64,000 nt of DNA from Clostridium sp. JN-9 (GTDB lineage Bacteria; Bacillota; Clostridia; Clostridiales; Clostridiaceae), in contig NZ_CP035280.1 of NCBI RefSeq assembly GCF_004103695.1, positions 434,001 through 498,000 on the forward strand, given 5' to 3'. The notes below the pieces were generated by a model. It was not told where the DNA came from. It worked only from the letters and a program-made list of their open reading frames with translations, and did no database searches. Both the position numbers and the translations under genes were made by a program. This document shows, one piece after another, positions 17,429-26,336 of the stretch (position 1 is the stretch's first letter; each line of letters begins with the position of its first letter).

Positions 17429-18264
17429 AAAATGCTATGCAACTGAAAAGTATTATTAAGAATATGTCTAAGGAAAAAGGAATATCTGCACAGCTTGTAA
17501 TGCAAAATTTTATGTTGGAAAGATTACTTGAAAGAATATCTATTTCAAAATATCAACCACATTTTATTTTAAAAGGCGGGTTCCTTATTGCGGCAATGGT
17601 TGGATTGGATACAAGGGCTACTATGGATATGGATGCAACAATTAAGGGCTTACCTGTTACAGAAGAAATGATTATGCAGATGTTTTTAGATATTTGTGAT
17701 ATTCAAATTAAAGATGATGTACATTTTTCCTTTAATAGAATTGATGAAATTAGAGCTGAAGACGAATATTCGGGCTATCGTATATCATTGACGGCAAATT
17801 ACTCTCCTATGGCAGTTCCATTAAAGTTAGATATTACAACAGGAGATAAGATTACACCTAAGGAAATAACATATGAGTTTAAATTACTTTTAGAGGATAG
17901 AATTATAAAAATCCTAGCATATAATTTAGAAACAGTTATGGCTGAGAAAATTGAAACAGTTATTACGAGAGGGGACCAAAATACAAGACCAAGGGATTAT
18001 TATGATATCTATGTTTTGCATGAACTACAAGGAAAAAATATTGATTATACTTCCCTAAGGAAAGCTATACAAGCAACAACTAAAAAGAGAAATTCGACAG
18101 AGATAGTAAAAAATTATAAAGGAATAATTTCAGTTATTAGGAATAGTGATATTATGCAAAAACGTTGGAGGGATTACCAAAAGGATTTTGAATATACAAC
18201 GGATATAGAATTTCATGATACTCTAAAAGCATTAGAAGAAATTATGGGGTTGATTCAAATTTGA
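17425..18264 (+). CDS. abiEii: AbiEii-type nucleotidyltransferase toxin
   Basis: Toxin of the AbiE pair, a DUF1814-family nucleotidyltransferase that arrests growth, known in homologues to give phage resistance. The polymerase-beta-like active site is visible as FILKGGFLIAA followed by TRATMDMDATIKG near residues 55-72 (the K-GG and DMD elements), with LKLDITTGD near 135 and the late AEKIETVITRGDQNTRPRDYYDIYVL motif near 172-196. The length of 279 residues is normal. A GGAGGT ribosome binding site lies inside the antitoxin gene. There are no signs of decay. Confidence 0.9.
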   Translation: MKNAMQLKSIIKNMSKEKGISAQLVMQNFMLERLLERISISKYQPHFILKGGFLIAAMVGLDTRATMDMDATIKGLPVTEEMIMQMFLDICDIQIKDDVHFSFNRIDEIRAEDEYSGYRISLTANYSPMAVPLKLDITTGDKITPKEITYEFKLLLEDRIIKILAYNLETVMAEKIETVITRGDQNTRPRDYYDIYVLHELQGKNIDYTSLRKAIQATTKKRNSTEIVKNYKGIISVIRNSDIMQKRWRDYQKDFEYTTDIEFHDTLKALEEIMGLIQI

Positions 18265-18389
18265 TTCTGTAGTTTCTCTAAGTCCATCAAAATAAATCGA
18301 TATTAATCATATACGTTCTCTTGATTGACGGTTTTTCTTTTATAAATTGACTAAGGTTGGTAACGCATTATCAATAAGGAGTGGGCAAC

Positions 18390-18662
18390 ATGAGTGATGT
18401 TAACGAGCTATTAGAAGAAGCTATCATAGAACTAAAAATCTGAATGAAGATGAAGTCTTTCTTGTTAGGGATCTGTTTAAGGGTTATGTTTGGAATAGGA
18501 TACCAAGAAAGGATCGACTTCTGCTTGGAACTTTATTTCTTAACCAGATTAATAAGATGAATGGCAATCTAAAGGCTATTGAAAAGACTTCTTCTAACCA
18601 ACAGAGATATAAAAAGTCAAGGAGGTCTATGGACAAACGAGTAACGAGGAGCACTAAAAATG
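18390..18662 (+). pseudogene. Frameshifted DUF1413-like gene
   Basis: An ATG after AAGGAGTGGG opens MSDVNELLEEAIIELK, then hits TGA at 18441-18443. Allowing one missing base there restores NLNEDEVFLVRDLFKGYVWNRIPRKDRLLLGTLFLNQ in parts, the conserved core of DUF1413 proteins, and the frame runs on to the start of the next gene. One base is lost in an A-run, so this looks like a recent single-nucleotide inactivation. The function of DUF1413 proteins is not known to me. Confidence 0.65.
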
Positions 18663-19358
18663 GATAATAGAATTTTACTTTTAGAAGATGATTTAAGTTT
18701 GATAGACGGTTTGCAATACTCATTGAGGAAAAATGGCTTTGAGCTTGAAATTGCCCGTACCGTAAGTGAAGCTATGTGGTTAATTGCAAAAAATCAATAT
18801 GATTTATTGCTGCTTGATGTTACTTTACCGGATGGAACAGGCTTTACAGTATGCGAGCAGGTGCGAAAAAGCGGCAATCAGGTTCCAATTATTTTTTTGA
18901 CTGCTTTGGATGAGGAGGTCAATGTAATACGTGGATTAGACAGCGGTGGAGATGATTATATTACAAAGCCTTTTAAGCTTGGCGAACTATGCTCACGTAT
19001 CCGTGCATTGCTGCGCAGGGTTGAAGTCTCAAAGCAAACCCAATCATCCACACTTAATTGCGAAGATATCTCAATTGACATACTACATAACCGTGTTTTA
19101 CTTAAAGGAAAGCTTTTAGAATTAACAAGCGCAGAATATAGGCTGCTCTGCTTATTGGTTCGCAATGCCGGGCATATAGTCACACGAAACGCAATATTAG
19201 ATGAAATGTGGGACGGAACCGGAGAGTTTGTAGATGATAACACACTTTCCGTTTATGTTCGCCGTCTGCGTGAAAAGGTGGAGAAAGATCCGTCACATCC
19301 TGAACATCTTATAACAGTACGGGGCTTTGGTTACCAATGGGGAGAGGTGCTCAAATGA
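18660..19358 (+). CDS. OmpR/PhoB-family response regulator
   Basis: Two-component transcription factor. The receiver domain shows the acidic pair LLEDD at residues 6-10, phosphoacceptor LLLLDVTLPDGTG near 50-53, TALDE and DDYITKPF near 100. The C-terminal winged helix has LTSAEYRLLCLLVRNAG, DEMWDG and RRLREKVEKDP with RGFGYQW at the end. It has 232 residues, the normal length. The kinase start overlaps its last codons. It is followed by the kinase, an ABC ATPase and a large permease, an arrangement typical of peptide-antibiotic sensing and resistance, so its likely target is the inverted repeat and promoter before the ATPase gene. Confidence 0.93.
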   Translation: MDNRILLLEDDLSLIDGLQYSLRKNGFELEIARTVSEAMWLIAKNQYDLLLLDVTLPDGTGFTVCEQVRKSGNQVPIIFLTALDEEVNVIRGLDSGGDDYITKPFKLGELCSRIRALLRRVEVSKQTQSSTLNCEDISIDILHNRVLLKGKLLELTSAEYRLLCLLVRNAGHIVTRNAILDEMWDGTGEFVDDNTLSVYVRRLREKVEKDPSHPEHLITVRGFGYQWGEVLK

Positions 19359-20308
19359 GTTTTTTGAGAGAAAAGCAGTCACGTCATTTCTTCTTTAGTC
19401 TTATAGCTCTTTCTATATTCTTACTTGGATTTGGCGGATTATTTTGTATGGAACAGACACAAACTGTGAAAGAAATGTTGTTATCACATGATAGCGCCGT
19501 TGTCAGCTCTCTTTTGGAGCACGGCGTATCTCCGGATGTGATTGCTTCTGCTGTTGCCAGCTCACAAGACAATGGACAAGGGAAAAGCCTGATCACAAAG
19601 CTTGGGTATACAGAAAGAACCGCATATAAGTCAAAGGAATTTTTGAAAAATACTATTTCTGATATTTCCCATCAGCTAAAAACTCCACTAGCTGCACTTA
19701 ATATGTACAACGAGATTATTTCTGAAGAACCGGATAACACTAAGACTATTATGGAATTTTCACGGAAAACAACAACAGCACTTGACCGTATGGAACAATT
19801 GATACAATCACTTCTGAAAATTACACGCCTTGATGCTGGAAGTGTTACATTTGAAAAAATACCCCATCGGATTTCTGAAATTATAGCAAAGGCTATTGAA
19901 AATCTGACTACACGGGCTTTAAGTGAAGGAAAACAAATAATCGTAAGAGGACAGCAGGACGAACAAATCACATGTGATTTACAATGGACAAGTGAAGCTG
20001 TAGGAAACATTGTCAAGAATGCTTTGGATCACACTGGCATTGGCGGTCACATCTGCATTTCTTGGGAACGATCTCTTGCTATGATACGAATTTCAATTGC
20101 TGATGATGGGGTGGGGATTGCTCCAGAAGAGATACACCATATTTTCAAGCGTTTTTACCGAAGTAATAATTCCAAGGATACACAAGGAGTGGGGCTTGGA
20201 CTCTCCTTGGCAAAATCCATTATTGAGGGTCAAGGGGGAGTTATATCTGTCCAAAGCACCTTAAATTCTGGTACAACCTTTATCCTGTATTACCTTACAG
20301 AAATGTAA
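19355..20308 (+). CDS. Sensor histidine kinase, shortened (one membrane segment)
   Basis: Partner kinase of the preceding regulator. It has an N-terminal membrane helix (residues 12-32), a short outer region up to LGYTERTAYKSKEF, then the dimerisation box FLKNTISDISHQLKTPLAAL, the N box NIVKNALDHTG, the G1 box ISIADDGVGIA and the G2 box GVGLGLSLAK. The second membrane helix and HAMP-like linker that I would expect between LGYTERT and KSKEFLK are absent, so the protein (317 residues) appears to have an in-frame internal deletion of roughly 100 residues. It would place the kinase domain outside the membrane topologically unless re-threaded. Possibly non-functional as a transmembrane sensor. Confidence 0.85.
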   Translation: MSFLREKQSRHFFFSLIALSIFLLGFGGLFCMEQTQTVKEMLLSHDSAVVSSLLEHGVSPDVIASAVASSQDNGQGKSLITKLGYTERTAYKSKEFLKNTISDISHQLKTPLAALNMYNEIISEEPDNTKTIMEFSRKTTTALDRMEQLIQSLLKITRLDAGSVTFEKIPHRISEIIAKAIENLTTRALSEGKQIIVRGQQDEQITCDLQWTSEAVGNIVKNALDHTGIGGHICISWERSLAMIRISIADDGVGIAPEEIHHIFKRFYRSNNSKDTQGVGLGLSLAKSIIEGQGGVISVQSTLNSGTTFILYYLTEM

Positions 20309-20314
20309 GGTAAT
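20289..20314 (+). promoter_or_regulatory. Inverted repeat CTTACA-N4-TGTAAG before ABC operon
   Basis: ATTACCTTACA (20289-20299) and TGTAAGGTAAT (20304-20314) are exact reverse complements around GAAA, overlapping the kinase stop codon and lying 58 bases before the ATPase start. The core CTTACA...TGTAAG recurs ahead of the next ABC operon (23426-23442), which favours a response-regulator binding site over a terminator; no T-run follows. Confidence 0.55.
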
Positions 20315-20371
20315 ATTCATCTTGATGTAAGCTCCATCTGTTATATTTTCATGGAAGGAGGTAATTAAGCT

Positions 20372-21055
20372 ATGGAAATTTTAAAAGTTGAGAAGCTTTG
20401 TAAAACATATGGGAAGGGGGAAACTCAGGTCAATGCTCTAAAGGATGTTTCTTTTACCATGCAGAAAGGTGAATTTGCAGCGGTGGTGGGTGAATCTGGC
20501 TCCGGCAAAAGCACTTTATTAAATTGTATAGGAGGCTTGGATAACCCAACTTCAGGCAATGTATTTCTTGAGGGCAAGGATCTGTTCTCTATGAAGGAAG
20601 AAAACCGAACTGTTTTTAGGCGCAGAAATATTGGGTTTGTATTTCAGTCATTTCAATTAGTACCGGAATTAACAGTGGAGCAGAATATTGTTTTTCCTAT
20701 TCTCTTGGATTATCAAAAGCCTAATCCTGCCTCGGTAAATGAGGTTTTACAGGTTTTAGGATTATCTAAGCTCCGGAATCATCTGCCCAGTCAGCTTTCT
20801 GGAGGTCAACAGCAGCGTGTGGCAATTGGTCGTGCACTGATCACAAAGCCTATGCTGATTTTGGCCGATGAACCTACTGGCAATTTGGATAGTAAAAACA
20901 GCCAGGATGTAATGGACATACTTGTGAAAGCGTCCAGACATTATCAGCAGACTATTTTAATGATTACTCATAATGTGAATCTGACTTCCTCGGTAGATCG
21001 TGTTCTGCGAGTAACTGATGGGGTTCTCACAGATTTGGGAGGAGTTCGGGAATGA
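20372..21055 (+). CDS. ABC transporter ATP-binding protein (MacB/BceA type)
   Basis: Cytoplasmic ATPase that powers the next gene's permease. Walker A GESGSGKST near residue 42, Q-loop FVFQSFQL, signature LSGGQQQRVAIGRAL, Walker B LILADEPTGNLD and the H-loop MITHN are all present in 227 residues, the usual length of the lipoprotein/peptide-export ATPase family. A GGAGG ribosome binding site lies eight bases upstream. Its stop overlaps the permease start by four bases. Together with the two-component genes upstream it forms a self-contained resistance module. Confidence 0.95.
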   Translation: MEILKVEKLCKTYGKGETQVNALKDVSFTMQKGEFAAVVGESGSGKSTLLNCIGGLDNPTSGNVFLEGKDLFSMKEENRTVFRRRNIGFVFQSFQLVPELTVEQNIVFPILLDYQKPNPASVNEVLQVLGLSKLRNHLPSQLSGGQQQRVAIGRALITKPMLILADEPTGNLDSKNSQDVMDILVKASRHYQQTILMITHNVNLTSSVDRVLRVTDGVLTDLGGVRE

Positions 21056-23388
21056 AAAGTTATCTTGATCTTATCCCTATTTCCGCCAAAATCCATAAAA
21101 AGCAAAGCAGGATGACGAAGATCTGCATTGTGCTTGCGGTTTTTTTAGTTACCGCTATTTTCAGTATGGCAGATATGGAAATGCGCAGCCAAAAGCTGCA
21201 GGCCATTAAGGGCAATGGTAACTGGCATGTGATGTTTAACGGAATTGATGAGCAGGCTGCGGCTATGATTTCCGCAAGGCCGGAGGTTAAAGCCTCTGGG
21301 TGGTATACTTGCCTTAGTGAAGAAACCCAATATACCATTTCAGGAAAATCTGTCAGTGTGGCAGGAATGGATAAAAGTGTATTTCAAGCTATGTCACCCA
21401 CGAAAATCACCGAGGGGGTATACCCAGCAAAAAAAAAGGAGGTTGTCTTAACTGAAAATGCGAAAAGCGGTCTTGGCATCAATGTGGGCGATACAATCAC
21501 ACTAAAACATTCGGATTCAAAACCGGTACGGCTTTCTGTGGTTGGCTTTGCTCAGGGGACTTCTAAACTGTTAAAACAGGATACCTATGCTTTGCTGTTT
21601 ACAACAGAGGGATTTTGTTCAACAGTTCCAAAAGATCTGCGCACAAGTGAATATATGGTCCAGTTATCTGAGCATTGCAATATGCAAAAGGTAATTGCTG
21701 ACATTACACAAAAATATCAACTCACTGATAAGCAGGTTTCGCAGAATGGAAATTTGCTGGGGGTACTTGGTCAAAGCAGTACCAGCTATATGCTTCAGCT
21801 TTATAGCGTTGCAGCTGTCTTATTCATAGTAGTGCTGCTAGCAGGTATTTTGATGATTTCCAGCAGCCTGAACAGCAATGTCATGCAAAGGACGGAGTTT
21901 TTTGGCATGATGCGCTGCTTGGGAGCTACCAAAAAACAAATTATGCGGTTCGTCCGTTTGGAAGGACTGCAATGGTGTAAAACAGCAATTCCACTGGGAC
22001 TTGGCGTAGGTATAGTAGTTGTCTGGGTGCTATGTGCGGTTCTAAAGGTTTTAGTTCCCGGTTACTTTGCCGAAATGCCGACTTTTGAAATTAGCTTAAT
22101 TGGTATCCTTTCAGGTATTGCGGTGGGTATTTTTACAGTTTTCTTAGCTGCCAGAGCTCCAGCAAAAAAGGCTGCACGTGTTTCCCCCTTATCTGCAGTT
22201 TCAGGAAATGCTAACTCTGTTCAATCAATCCGTACAGCAGCAAATACAACAATTTTTAAAATAGACACTGCCCTTGGCATACATCATGCAACATCAAGCA
22301 GAAAGAATTTTTTATTAATGGTTGGGTCCTTCTCTCTTAGTATTATCCTGTTTCTTTGTTTTTTACCAACAGTTGATTTTATGCACCATGCAGCTAAGCC
22401 GTTAAAACCGTGGGCACCGGATATTTCTATTATAAGTCCCCATGATACTTGCTCTATATCAAGCAGCATTATTGAAAAGTTGAAAGACAATACAAAAGTA
22501 AAGCGGGTATTTGGTCGAATGTTTGCTTATAACATTCCAGCGAAAGTAAACGGACAAGACAGAGCTATTAACTTAATTTCTTATGAAGATTATCAATTTT
22601 CATGGGCAAAGGACAGTCTTATAAATGGCTCTATTGATGATGCAAGGCAGAAAGACAATCAGGTATTGGTGGTTTACGATTCCGAAAGCTCTATGCATGT
22701 GGGAGATACGCTTAAACTTGGTTCAGGAAATGGGAAAAAAGAAATCACTGTGGCAGGGCTGCTTTCTTCCAGTCCATTTAACAAGGTAAAAGGAGTAGAG
22801 ACGGTTATTTGCTCTGAAGCGACTTTCCGTGAATTAACTGGCGAAACAAACTACGCAGTTGTTGATATACAGCTTTTTAACAATGCAACAGATGATGATG
22901 TGAATGCCATACGTTCTCTGGCAGGCTCTAATATTCAATTCTCTGATTGTCGTGCAGGCAATAGTGAAGCAATAGGAGCTTTTTATTCAATGGCGTTGTT
23001 CATCTATGGCTTTCTGGTGATTATTGTATTGATCACCATATTCAATATTGTGAACAGCGTTTCTATGAGTGTTTCAGCTCGCATTAAACAGTATGGTGCA
23101 ATGCGTGCCATTGGCATGAGTAACCAGCAGCTTGTAAAAATGGTTAAGTCTGAGACTATTATGTATTCTGCAGTGGGAAGCATTGCAGGCTGCATTGTGG
23201 GGTTACCTCTGCATAAGCTATTATTCGAGAAAATGATAACTTCACATTGGGGTGATCCATGGCAGCTTCCACTTGGAGCGCTGGCAATGATTGTGGCCAT
23301 TGTTATTATCACATCTATTTTTGCTGTGCATGGTCCGGCAAAACGAATTCATAATATGTCTATTGTTGATACAATCAATGCGCAGTAG
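21052..23388 (+). CDS. ABC transporter permease, FtsX/MacB type, two FtsX domains
   Basis: Large membrane protein of 778 residues with an N-terminal membrane helix (about 24-42), an extracytoplasmic MacB-PCD-like domain, three helices forming the first FtsX domain (about 255-375), a further helix near 420, a second extracytoplasmic domain, and a last FtsX domain (about 645-775). Motifs such as MMRCLGATKKQIMRFV and MRAIGMSNQQLVKMV are the conserved cytoplasmic coupling helices that contact the ATPase. It starts at the ATGA overlap with the ATPase gene. Family knowledge suggests antimicrobial peptide export or shielding; the substrate is unknown. Confidence 0.93.
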   Translation: MKSYLDLIPISAKIHKKQSRMTKICIVLAVFLVTAIFSMADMEMRSQKLQAIKGNGNWHVMFNGIDEQAAAMISARPEVKASGWYTCLSEETQYTISGKSVSVAGMDKSVFQAMSPTKITEGVYPAKKKEVVLTENAKSGLGINVGDTITLKHSDSKPVRLSVVGFAQGTSKLLKQDTYALLFTTEGFCSTVPKDLRTSEYMVQLSEHCNMQKVIADITQKYQLTDKQVSQNGNLLGVLGQSSTSYMLQLYSVAAVLFIVVLLAGILMISSSLNSNVMQRTEFFGMMRCLGATKKQIMRFVRLEGLQWCKTAIPLGLGVGIVVVWVLCAVLKVLVPGYFAEMPTFEISLIGILSGIAVGIFTVFLAARAPAKKAARVSPLSAVSGNANSVQSIRTAANTTIFKIDTALGIHHATSSRKNFLLMVGSFSLSIILFLCFLPTVDFMHHAAKPLKPWAPDISIISPHDTCSISSSIIEKLKDNTKVKRVFGRMFAYNIPAKVNGQDRAINLISYEDYQFSWAKDSLINGSIDDARQKDNQVLVVYDSESSMHVGDTLKLGSGNGKKEITVAGLLSSSPFNKVKGVETVICSEATFRELTGETNYAVVDIQLFNNATDDDVNAIRSLAGSNIQFSDCRAGNSEAIGAFYSMALFIYGFLVIIVLITIFNIVNSVSMSVSARIKQYGAMRAIGMSNQQLVKMVKSETIMYSAVGSIAGCIVGLPLHKLLFEKMITSHWGDPWQLPLGALAMIVAIVIITSIFAVHGPAKRIHNMSIVDTINAQ

Positions 23389-23425
23389 AATATTAAATAA
23401 TAGTGATACCCCTCACTTGGCAAAC

Positions 23426-23480
23426 CTTACAACAACTGTAAGTGTTAATTAATAATATTATATTTTATAGTATTATTAAT
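23426..23480 (+). promoter_or_regulatory. Inverted repeats before the BceAB-type operon
   Basis: CTTACA (23426-23431), five bases, TGTAAG (23437-23442), matching the half-sites before the previous ABC operon. Just after it, ATTAATAATA (23448-23457) and TATTATTAAT (23471-23480) form a second inverted repeat over an AT-rich stretch likely to hold the -10 region. The first is a candidate response-regulator site. Confidence 0.55.
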
Positions 23481-23504
23481 AGGAAAGTGCAAGGAGGATA
23501 TAAT

Positions 23505-24287
23505 ATGAAAATTTCAGATAAGCTGCTTCAGGTTCAGGAAGTGCATAAGACATATGGTAAGAAACAAAATGAAACTGCTGCGTTAAAGGGAATTACCTTT
23601 GATGTTCTTCCAGGAGAATTTCTTGGAATCATGGGTGCAAGTGGATCAGGCAAGACCACATTGCTTAATTGCATTGCAACCATGCTTAAGCCAACATCAG
23701 GGCAAATTTTGTTAGATGGTCAGAATATTTCTTCATTTAAAGGATCACAATTAGCAAAATATAGAGGAAGTAAAATTGGATATTTATTTCAGGAGTTTGA
23801 ATTGTTAGATAATTTAACTGCTAGAGAAAATATTGTTTTACCATTGGCTATACATGGAGAGAATCCTAAAAAACAGGAGTTACAGCTTAAGCAACTTGCA
23901 AAGCAATTTGATATTGAAGATGTATTAAATAAATTTCCTTCCCAAATATCAGGAGGCCAGAAGCAGAGAGTGGCAGCTGCAAGAGCGCTGATTTCAAATC
24001 CAAGCATTGTACTGGCAGATGAGCCAACTGGTGCTTTGGATACCAAAAATGCAAAAAGCCTGATGCAAAAGCTATCTTCCGTCAATCAAACAGATGGAGC
24101 TGCCATTTTGATGGTTACTCATGATGCTAATGCAGCAAGCTTTTGCTCAAGAATTTTATTTATCCAGGATGGTGTGATATTTCATGAACTTCGAAAGAAA
24201 GTACCTGGAGAAACTCAGAGTTCCTTCTATGAACGTATCTTAACTGTTATGGCACAGCTTGGAGGAGGCAGCAGCAATGTTCTTTGA
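23505..24287 (+). CDS. Bacitracin-type ABC transporter ATPase (BceA-like)
   Basis: ATP-binding subunit of a BceAB-type detoxification transporter. Walker A GASGSGKTT near residue 44, Q-loop YLFQEFELLD, signature ISGGQKQRVAAARAL, Walker B IVLADEPTGALD and MVTHD are visible. It has 260 residues. The start at 23505 follows AAGGAGG, so the upstream in-frame extension from 23442 is rejected. The gene overlaps the permease start by 11 bases. BceAB-type transporters both remove peptide antibiotics from their lipid targets and act as co-sensors for their kinase. Confidence 0.93.
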   Translation: MKISDKLLQVQEVHKTYGKKQNETAALKGITFDVLPGEFLGIMGASGSGKTTLLNCIATMLKPTSGQILLDGQNISSFKGSQLAKYRGSKIGYLFQEFELLDNLTARENIVLPLAIHGENPKKQELQLKQLAKQFDIEDVLNKFPSQISGGQKQRVAAARALISNPSIVLADEPTGALDTKNAKSLMQKLSSVNQTDGAAILMVTHDANAASFCSRILFIQDGVIFHELRKKVPGETQSSFYERILTVMAQLGGGSSNVL

Positions 24288-26325
24288 TTTTATCAGGCGA
24301 AATAGCCGTAAGACCCGAAAAGAGAATGGAGTTTATTTTGCTTCACTTATTATTTCAATTGTAGCCTTTTATGTCATTCTTTCACTTGGTGAACAAGATG
24401 TTATGTTATATCTGAAGACCATTGAAAGTGATGCAGTAGCTAAGCTTTTGCTAATGATTCCCATGCTGTATGCGGTTTCATTATTCTTTGTTTTTTTCTT
24501 AGTTTATTTTGCAAATAAGTACCAATTACAACTTCGCAGTCACGAATTTGGATTGTATTTAATGATGGGTATGAAGCGAAGCAGGCTGTTTTCAATGATT
24601 ATGGGTGAAACACTGTGGAATGGCTTAGTTGCTTTGATTATTGGAGTTCCAGTTTCCCTATTTTTAACTGAGTTAATAAGTCTGGCAACTTCCAGGCTTA
24701 TTGGAATGGGTATTATCGGCCATCGATTTCGTGTCTCGTGGATTGGACTTGGTTTAACGGTAGTTGGTTTTATTATAGTTCAACTGGCAGCTGTGTTTAT
24801 TCTTAGCTTGAAAATGAGCAGGAAGGAACCTGTGGATTTGCTGAATGAGCAGAAAGAAGAAACGGAACGGGTTATTTCACCTGCATGGGAAATGACTGGT
24901 TTACTGACTGGAGCAATTTTTCTATGTGCAGCCTATGTATTGGCAATATTATATTTGCGTAGCCTTGACTATAGGATATTTGCATTAATACTCATTATAG
25001 GGATCAGTGGAACTTTCATACTGTTTCGTGGGTTGGGAAGTCTAATTGGAGCATGGATAAAACGTAAAGGTAGTTCTTCTACAGGTTTATTTGTATTTAC
25101 AGGAAGACAGCTTCAAGAAAATGTTCTAAACCAATGGGGCTCACTTGCTATATCATCACTGTTAATTCTTATGGCAATGGTTTGTTTTGCTTATGGTATT
25201 TCTACTGCACTAAATAACAGTGCGGCATCTGATAGAACTGTAGATTTCACTTTTAAAGGATCAGAAAAAGAAGTTGTTTCTGTACTGACCTCTGATAAAT
25301 TAAAGCCTTATGTAAAAGATTATTATACTATGAAACTAGGAAGTTTTCGGTCGTCCCATGCAGATGCGGCTGAAAATACGGCTTCACGTACTTTTTCCTG
25401 GTCAGGATTAGAAGAATCCATCTCCAGAGAAAAAAATTCAGATGAAAAATATAATCTATTAAGGGATTTGTCTTATCATGATAAGCCTTATTTAATTTCT
25501 CTTTCTAGTTTTAATGCGCTGCTTAAATCTATTAATAAAGCTCCTATTATATTGAAAAATGATGAAGCTGCAATGTATTCCGGTGAGACATTTTCATACT
25601 CTCATGATATACTGAGGAGAGCGCTGCAGTCTAATCCTACAGTTATTATGGGTGAAAAACAATATAAATTGGCATCGACACTATATACAAGTAATGTTGT
25701 TGCAGATAGAGCCATTACTCTTTCATATGCATTGATAGTTACCGATGATGTCTTTAATGCCTTCACAGGAGGTTCCCAGGATTCATACCTTTGGAATATG
25801 GTTCTAACTTATGATTTTGTCAAGGAAAAAGGTCTAATGCAGGCCATGCATCAAGTAGATGGGCTGCTGAGTACATCTGGCTTAGATTATGAAAGTTATC
25901 TTTCAAGTATGGGAAGGCAGTTGTTTTATACAGTGGCAGGAAGTTATACTACATTCTATTTAGGTATAATGTTCTTAATCATTGCAAACACGGTGCTTGG
26001 CTTAAAGTTTCTTATGCAGCAAAAAAGTACGATGCATAGATATTCCACAGCGGCTATGCTGGGAGCAAGTATTGAATCTTTATGTTCATCAGCAAGGACA
26101 CAGATTTGGTTATATTTTGGTTTAGCTGTCTTTGCAGCACTGATCAGTTCTATTTTTGGTATTTGGTCCATGCTGGATGCTTTTCCAAATTCAATAAGCA
26201 TAAATAAGAGGACTGGTACAGTATTGATTTCTATTATTGTATTTATAGTTTTTGAACTTTGTTATATTTGGATGATTCAGCGAAAGAGTGATGAAGAAAT
26301 TAACAAATTAAAAGAGATAGAATAG
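24277..26325 (+). CDS. BceB-type ABC permease with large extracellular loop
   Basis: Membrane subunit of 682 residues. The order is one N-terminal helix, an FtsX-type block with YLMMGMKRSRLFSMIMGETL, further paired helices to about residue 320, a roughly 220-residue extracytoplasmic region (about 320-545, containing SDRTVDFTFKGSEKEV and ALIVTDDVFNAF), and a terminal FtsX block. This layout is characteristic of BceB-type permeases in which the loop senses the antibiotic. A GGAGGCAGC ribosome binding site is inside the ATPase gene. The regulator and kinase follow within the same unit. Confidence 0.93.
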   Translation: MFFDFIRRNSRKTRKENGVYFASLIISIVAFYVILSLGEQDVMLYLKTIESDAVAKLLLMIPMLYAVSLFFVFFLVYFANKYQLQLRSHEFGLYLMMGMKRSRLFSMIMGETLWNGLVALIIGVPVSLFLTELISLATSRLIGMGIIGHRFRVSWIGLGLTVVGFIIVQLAAVFILSLKMSRKEPVDLLNEQKEETERVISPAWEMTGLLTGAIFLCAAYVLAILYLRSLDYRIFALILIIGISGTFILFRGLGSLIGAWIKRKGSSSTGLFVFTGRQLQENVLNQWGSLAISSLLILMAMVCFAYGISTALNNSAASDRTVDFTFKGSEKEVVSVLTSDKLKPYVKDYYTMKLGSFRSSHADAAENTASRTFSWSGLEESISREKNSDEKYNLLRDLSYHDKPYLISLSSFNALLKSINKAPIILKNDEAAMYSGETFSYSHDILRRALQSNPTVIMGEKQYKLASTLYTSNVVADRAITLSYALIVTDDVFNAFTGGSQDSYLWNMVLTYDFVKEKGLMQAMHQVDGLLSTSGLDYESYLSSMGRQLFYTVAGSYTTFYLGIMFLIIANTVLGLKFLMQQKSTMHRYSTAAMLGASIESLCSSARTQIWLYFGLAVFAALISSIFGIWSMLDAFPNSISINKRTGTVLISIIVFIVFELCYIWMIQRKSDEEINKLKEIE

Positions 26326-26336
26326 GGGGTGAATGC

